Source: an uncultured Succinatimonas sp. (GTDB lineage Bacteria > Pseudomonadota > Gammaproteobacteria > Enterobacterales > Succinivibrionaceae). From it: a stretch of DNA of 18,835 bases. Below the pieces are notes generated by a model. That model made no database searches. It saw only the letters and a program-made list of their open reading frames with translations, and was not told the DNA's origin. This document shows positions 16,594 through 18,835 of the stretch, in pieces. Position numbers and translations under genes: made by a program. How positions within the stretch are numbered: the first letter of the stretch is position 1; the number at the start of each line of letters is the position of its first letter. The DNA lies in NCBI RefSeq assembly GCF_905203285.1, contig NZ_CAJKVK010000035.1, positions 1 to 18,835 of the forward strand. The letters run 5' to 3'.

Positions 16594-16998
16594 ATGGATA
16601 AAAAGATAGTTAGGGTAAGTGCAGCTTTAATTGTAAAAAATAAATCTTTTTTAGCTGCTTTACGTCCTTTAAATAAAAGATTAGGCGGATTTTGGGAGTT
16701 GCCAGGAGGAAAGGTTGAACCTTACGAAGATCCTCAGGACACATGTATCCGTGAAATAAAAGAAGAACTTAACTGCAGGATAAAAGTTAACAATAAGATT
16801 ACGGTTTGTACTTTTGATTATCCTGATTTTAAATTACAGATGGATGTTTTCGAGTGTGAATTAGAAGAAGGTAATTATCCTTCTCTTATTGAGCATACGG
16901 CTTTACAATGGGTTAACGCTCTTAATATTTTTGACTTTAAATGGGTTCCTGCAGATAGAGACTTTTTGCCTTTAATTAAGGAAAAATATCTTTTGTGA
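16594..16998 (+). CDS. Nudix hydrolase, MutT/NudG-like
   Basis: A 134-residue cytoplasmic pyrophosphohydrolase, probably acting on a nucleoside triphosphate. Seen: an N-terminal strand VRVSAALIVKNKSFLAALRP, GGFWELPGGKVE, and the Nudix box G39 to C61 with the metal-binding R53-E54 and E57-E58. The box fits GX5EX7REUXEEXGU except that the last glycine is Asn60. The early WELPGGKVEPYE and the late strand ALQWVNA plus a C-terminal PADRDFLPLI resemble MutT and CTP pyrophosphohydrolase NudG in length and order; the substrate is not certain. AAGGATAA precedes the ATG, which lies 9 bases after the aminotransferase stop, so the two are co-transcribed. Confidence 0.92.
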   Translation: MDKKIVRVSAALIVKNKSFLAALRPLNKRLGGFWELPGGKVEPYEDPQDTCIREIKEELNCRIKVNNKITVCTFDYPDFKLQMDVFECELEEGNYPSLIEHTALQWVNALNIFDFKWVPADRDFLPLIKEKYLL

Positions 16999-17076
16999 CC
17001 TTTGGTACGTTGCAAAAGTCTAAATAAGGCTAAATTAGCAGGAAAGATTTTAGCTAAACAAAGATCGGAGGCTGAT

Positions 17077-17592
17077 ATGAAAGAGTCTTTAAATAATCTG
17101 TTGACTCGCCGTGCCATACGCAAATATAAACCTGACATGGTTCCTCAAGATGTTTTAGAGCGTATTCTAAAAGCCGGAACTTATGCACCAAGCGGAATGG
17201 GTAAGCAGTCAGCTATTATTATTGCAATTACGGATAAGACCGTAAGAGACAAGCTTTCAAAAATTAATGCGGAAGTTGCAGGTAAAGATAAAGATCCTTT
17301 TTACGGAGCTCCGGTAGTTATTGCTGTTTTAGCGGACAGTTCTATTCCTACTTATATTGAAGACGGTGCTTTGGTTTTGGGAAATTTATTAAATGCCGCG
17401 CACGCTGAGGGCTTCGGCAGCTGCTGGGTTCATCGCGCCAAGCAGGAATTTGAGTCGCCTTTTGGTCAGGAACTTCTTAAATCTTTAGGCATAGAAGGGA
17501 AATATGTCGGAATCGGGCACTGTATTTTAGGTTATGCAGATGAGGAGCCTCTTCCTGCTCCGCGTAAAGAAAATTATATTTTCAAGGTATGA
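17077..17592 (+). CDS. Nitroreductase-family flavoprotein
   Basis: A 171-residue FMN-dependent NAD(P)H oxidoreductase, expected to be a homodimer. Seen: the FMN phosphate-binding start RRAIRKY (11-17), APSGMGKQS (37-45), the central helix EDGALVLGNLLNAAHAEGFGSCWVHRA (95-121) with the glycine that contacts flavin, and a short C-terminal arm, KYVGIGHCILGY then PAPRKENYIFKV. The size matches the short nitroreductase group of anaerobes, which reduce nitro compounds or quinones; the physiological substrate is unknown. The ATG at 17077 is firmly set by GGAGG (17067-17071), 5 bases upstream; an earlier in-frame TTG at 17002 is rejected. It lies 78 bases after the Nudix gene, in a gap with small inverted repeats. 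Confidence 0.92.
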   Translation: MKESLNNLLTRRAIRKYKPDMVPQDVLERILKAGTYAPSGMGKQSAIIIAITDKTVRDKLSKINAEVAGKDKDPFYGAPVVIAVLADSSIPTYIEDGALVLGNLLNAAHAEGFGSCWVHRAKQEFESPFGQELLKSLGIEGKYVGIGHCILGYADEEPLPAPRKENYIFKV

Positions 17593-17599
17593 TTTTATC

Positions 17600-17645
17600 C
17601 TGCAGCAACAGCTGATGCTTTTGCTGCAGAAATTTTAAGTTTTGT
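17600..17645 (+). terminator. Hairpin after the nitroreductase gene
   Basis: CTGCAGCAA (17600-17608) pairs with TTGCTGCAG (17621-17629), with a small inner AGC/GCT pairing, followed by AAATTTTAAGTTTTG. The U-tract is interrupted. It sits between convergent genes and may serve both. Confidence 0.55.
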
Positions 17646-18184
17646 TAAAGAGGCTGAACCAACAGCATCATCATTTGTTCATTTCCCTGAAGGCTGGTAA
17701 GAATTTCGTTTACCTCTGAAAGTTCCCCTTCATAATAAATGGAATAAAGCGATCTGTCAGGATATGAACGCATCCACATGCCTATAGGTTTTCCATCTAC
17801 ATTCGCCTGAACTTTGCAGGTTCCGAATTCCACTTTTGCCGGCGCGGTTAAATTTTTTTGATCATCAACAAGATTGTTGGCAACAAGTTTGCAGGTTTCT
17901 TCAATCGTGCGTGAACTTCTGGTAACCCCGATAGTTACAAGGGCAGATCCGTCTTTTTTATTAACACTTACATGCGCAGGCATTGACGGACCTTCTTTAC
18001 TGAAAATTTCCCAATTGTCAGGGACGTCAATACTGAAAAAATCGTTTGCGACAGTAGTTACTGAGTGATTGATTTGAGAAAGAGAAGATCCGGGTAGTGA
18101 GGAATTGTTTTGTTCTTCATATGAAGAGCCGCAGGCGCATAAACCTGCAGTGAAAAATAAAGGCAAAAGAAATTGTTTCATCAT
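17645..18184 (-). CDS. Lipoprotein of unknown function, copy 1 of a tandem pair
   Basis: A 179-residue predicted lipoprotein: MMKQF, a hydrophobic core (LLPLFFTAG) and a lipobox LCAC, with Gly at +2, which predicts outer-membrane sorting. The mature domain reads DFFSIDVPDNWEIF, GPSMPAHVSV, VTIGVTRS, ETCKL, FGTCKV, MWMRSYPD, YYEGE, LQGNE and ends LLVQPL. It is a clear paralogue of the next gene (GPxxPA, TRS, two matched cysteines, GNE, PL end). The fold may be PsbP/DcrB-like, but I do not recognise a named family. The start is one of two adjacent ATGs (18184 or 18181); AGAG lies just before them. A TTG at 18202 is rejected because it would spoil the signal peptide. It has its own extended -10 promoter. 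Confidence 0.8.
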   Translation of the reverse strand: MMKQFLLPLFFTAGLCACGSSYEEQNNSSLPGSSLSQINHSVTTVANDFFSIDVPDNWEIFSKEGPSMPAHVSVNKKDGSALVTIGVTRSSRTIEETCKLVANNLVDDQKNLTAPAKVEFGTCKVQANVDGKPIGMWMRSYPDRSLYSIYYEGELSEVNEILTSLQGNEQMMMLLVQPL

Positions 18185-18219
18185 ATAGACTCTTGAGATC
18201 AAAATTTAAAAACAAAGAA

Positions 18220-18228
18220 AGTATAGCA
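18220..18228 (-). promoter_or_regulatory. Extended -10 promoter of lipoprotein copy 1
   Basis: On the minus strand TGC-TATACT (18228 down to 18220) is a near-perfect extended -10, about 35 bases before the ATG. No good -35 is seen. A palindrome, AAAACGTTTT (18237-18246), lies just upstream. Confidence 0.5.
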
Positions 18229-18283
18229 AAAACATCAAAACGTTTTTGAATTAGACAAAATAATGATTAAGCGAGTTTTAAAG

Positions 18284-18820
18284 CTAAAGAGGCTCAGCGA
18301 TTAAGCTCATGATTTTTTCATTACCCTCAAGATTTAAAAGCAGCTTATTTACCACTTCTTCATCACCAAGGTAATTTATTACGGCGACATCACCGTCATC
18401 ATAGGCACGCATTCTTATTTTAAAATCAAGTCCGCCGGGACTATGGGCTTTTATCTTGCAGGTTCCGTAGTTTATAGACGGACCGTCGTATATGTCTCCG
18501 CGGTTTGCAACGATACCTTTTGCAGCCAATTGGCATAAATCGTCAATAGAAAGCGTGGAACGGGTAATGCGTAAATTAAATGCAGCGTTGGCATTTGTGT
18601 TGATTAAAGATATGAAGGCTGGAGCTTGGGGCCCCTGAGCACGAATTACCTGCCAATCTGAAGGAACTTTTAAAGTAAAGTAATCGGTTGTAAATTCTGA
18701 AAAAGTTGAAACTTTTTCAGCGGTCGGCTGCGAAGCTGTATCTGATGTAATCTGGGTGGCACATCCGGTTGTGAGCGCAATGGCAGCAAATATATTTAAG
18801 ATCCATAGTGCGCTTTTCAT
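18284..18820 (-). CDS. Lipoprotein of unknown function, copy 2 of a tandem pair
   Basis: A 178-residue predicted lipoprotein: MKSALWILNIFAAIA, then lipobox LTTGC with Ala at +2, which predicts outer-membrane anchoring facing the periplasm. A Ser/Thr-rich linker of about 25 residues leads to DYFTLKVPSDWQVI, GPQAPAFISL, LRITRS, DDLCQL, YGTCKI, RMRAYDD, NYLGDE, LEGNE and a final LIAEPL. Each block matches the neighbouring lipoprotein at the same spacing, including both cysteines, which could form a disulfide in the periplasm. The function is unknown. The start is firm: GGAG lies 6 bases before the ATG. It is transcribed toward copy 1 with a 99-base gap and no obvious terminator between, so partial read-through is likely. 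Confidence 0.82.
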   Translation of the reverse strand: MKSALWILNIFAAIALTTGCATQITSDTASQPTAEKVSTFSEFTTDYFTLKVPSDWQVIRAQGPQAPAFISLINTNANAAFNLRITRSTLSIDDLCQLAAKGIVANRGDIYDGPSINYGTCKIKAHSPGGLDFKIRMRAYDDGDVAVINYLGDEEVVNKLLLNLEGNEKIMSLIAEPL

Positions 18821-18835
18821 ATAAGGCTCCTTAGT

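Noticed and set aside
17002..17076. TTG-initiated extension of the nitroreductase
   Set aside because: GGAGG at 17067-17071 sets the ATG at 17077, and the extension has no family similarity.

Overview
The window reads as chromosome of an AT-rich gammaproteobacterium, most likely an anaerobic gut lineage close to Succinivibrionaceae/Aeromonadales. This is inference: the ybaB-recR-htpG-adk block is the enterobacterial/gammaproteobacterial order, YbaB, HtpG and Adk are very E. coli-like, and the metabolic genes (iron alcohol dehydrogenase, class III aminotransferase, small nitroreductase) resemble those of fermenters. I see no tRNA, rRNA, CRISPR array, insertion sequence or integrase.

Layout. 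1-158 is the tail of an unidentified gene. 300-1184 is a HAD-family phosphatase. 1281-4872 holds a GNAT acetyltransferase, ybaB, recR and htpG; htpG has its own near-consensus heat-shock (sigma-32) promoter at 2879-2907. A convergent EamA/DMT exporter (4958-5842) separates htpG from adk (6031-6678), which ends in a strong terminator. Next come a small exported protein (6845-7285) and an AEC-family carrier (7421-8359). The stretch 8404-8857, which has no intact gene, carries on the minus strand the decayed C-terminal end of an outer-membrane beta-barrel, probably an autotransporter. mfd (8917-12426, minus) follows, with its own terminator.

The right-hand third is accessory: a polytopic membrane protein resembling DUF6056/GT-C proteins (12609-14012), a BdhA/YqhD-type iron alcohol dehydrogenase (14028-15218), a 15-bp hairpin, a class III PLP aminotransferase related to GabT and isoleucine 2-epimerase (15328-16584), a Nudix hydrolase (16594-16998) and a nitroreductase (17077-17592). 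On the minus strand are two tandem paralogous lipoproteins (17645-18184 and 18284-18820), which share a layout with the exported protein at 6845-7285.

How they work together. The left half is housekeeping: nucleoid/recombination functions (YbaB, RecR), protein folding (HtpG), nucleotide balance (Adk) and transcription-coupled repair (Mfd). The right half may form a redox/amine module (aminotransferase plus alcohol dehydrogenase), but its substrates cannot be read from sequence. I found no clear new defence or mobile system. The items most worth following are the sigma-32 site, the barrel pseudogene, the three related exported proteins and the aminotransferase/dehydrogenase neighbourhood.
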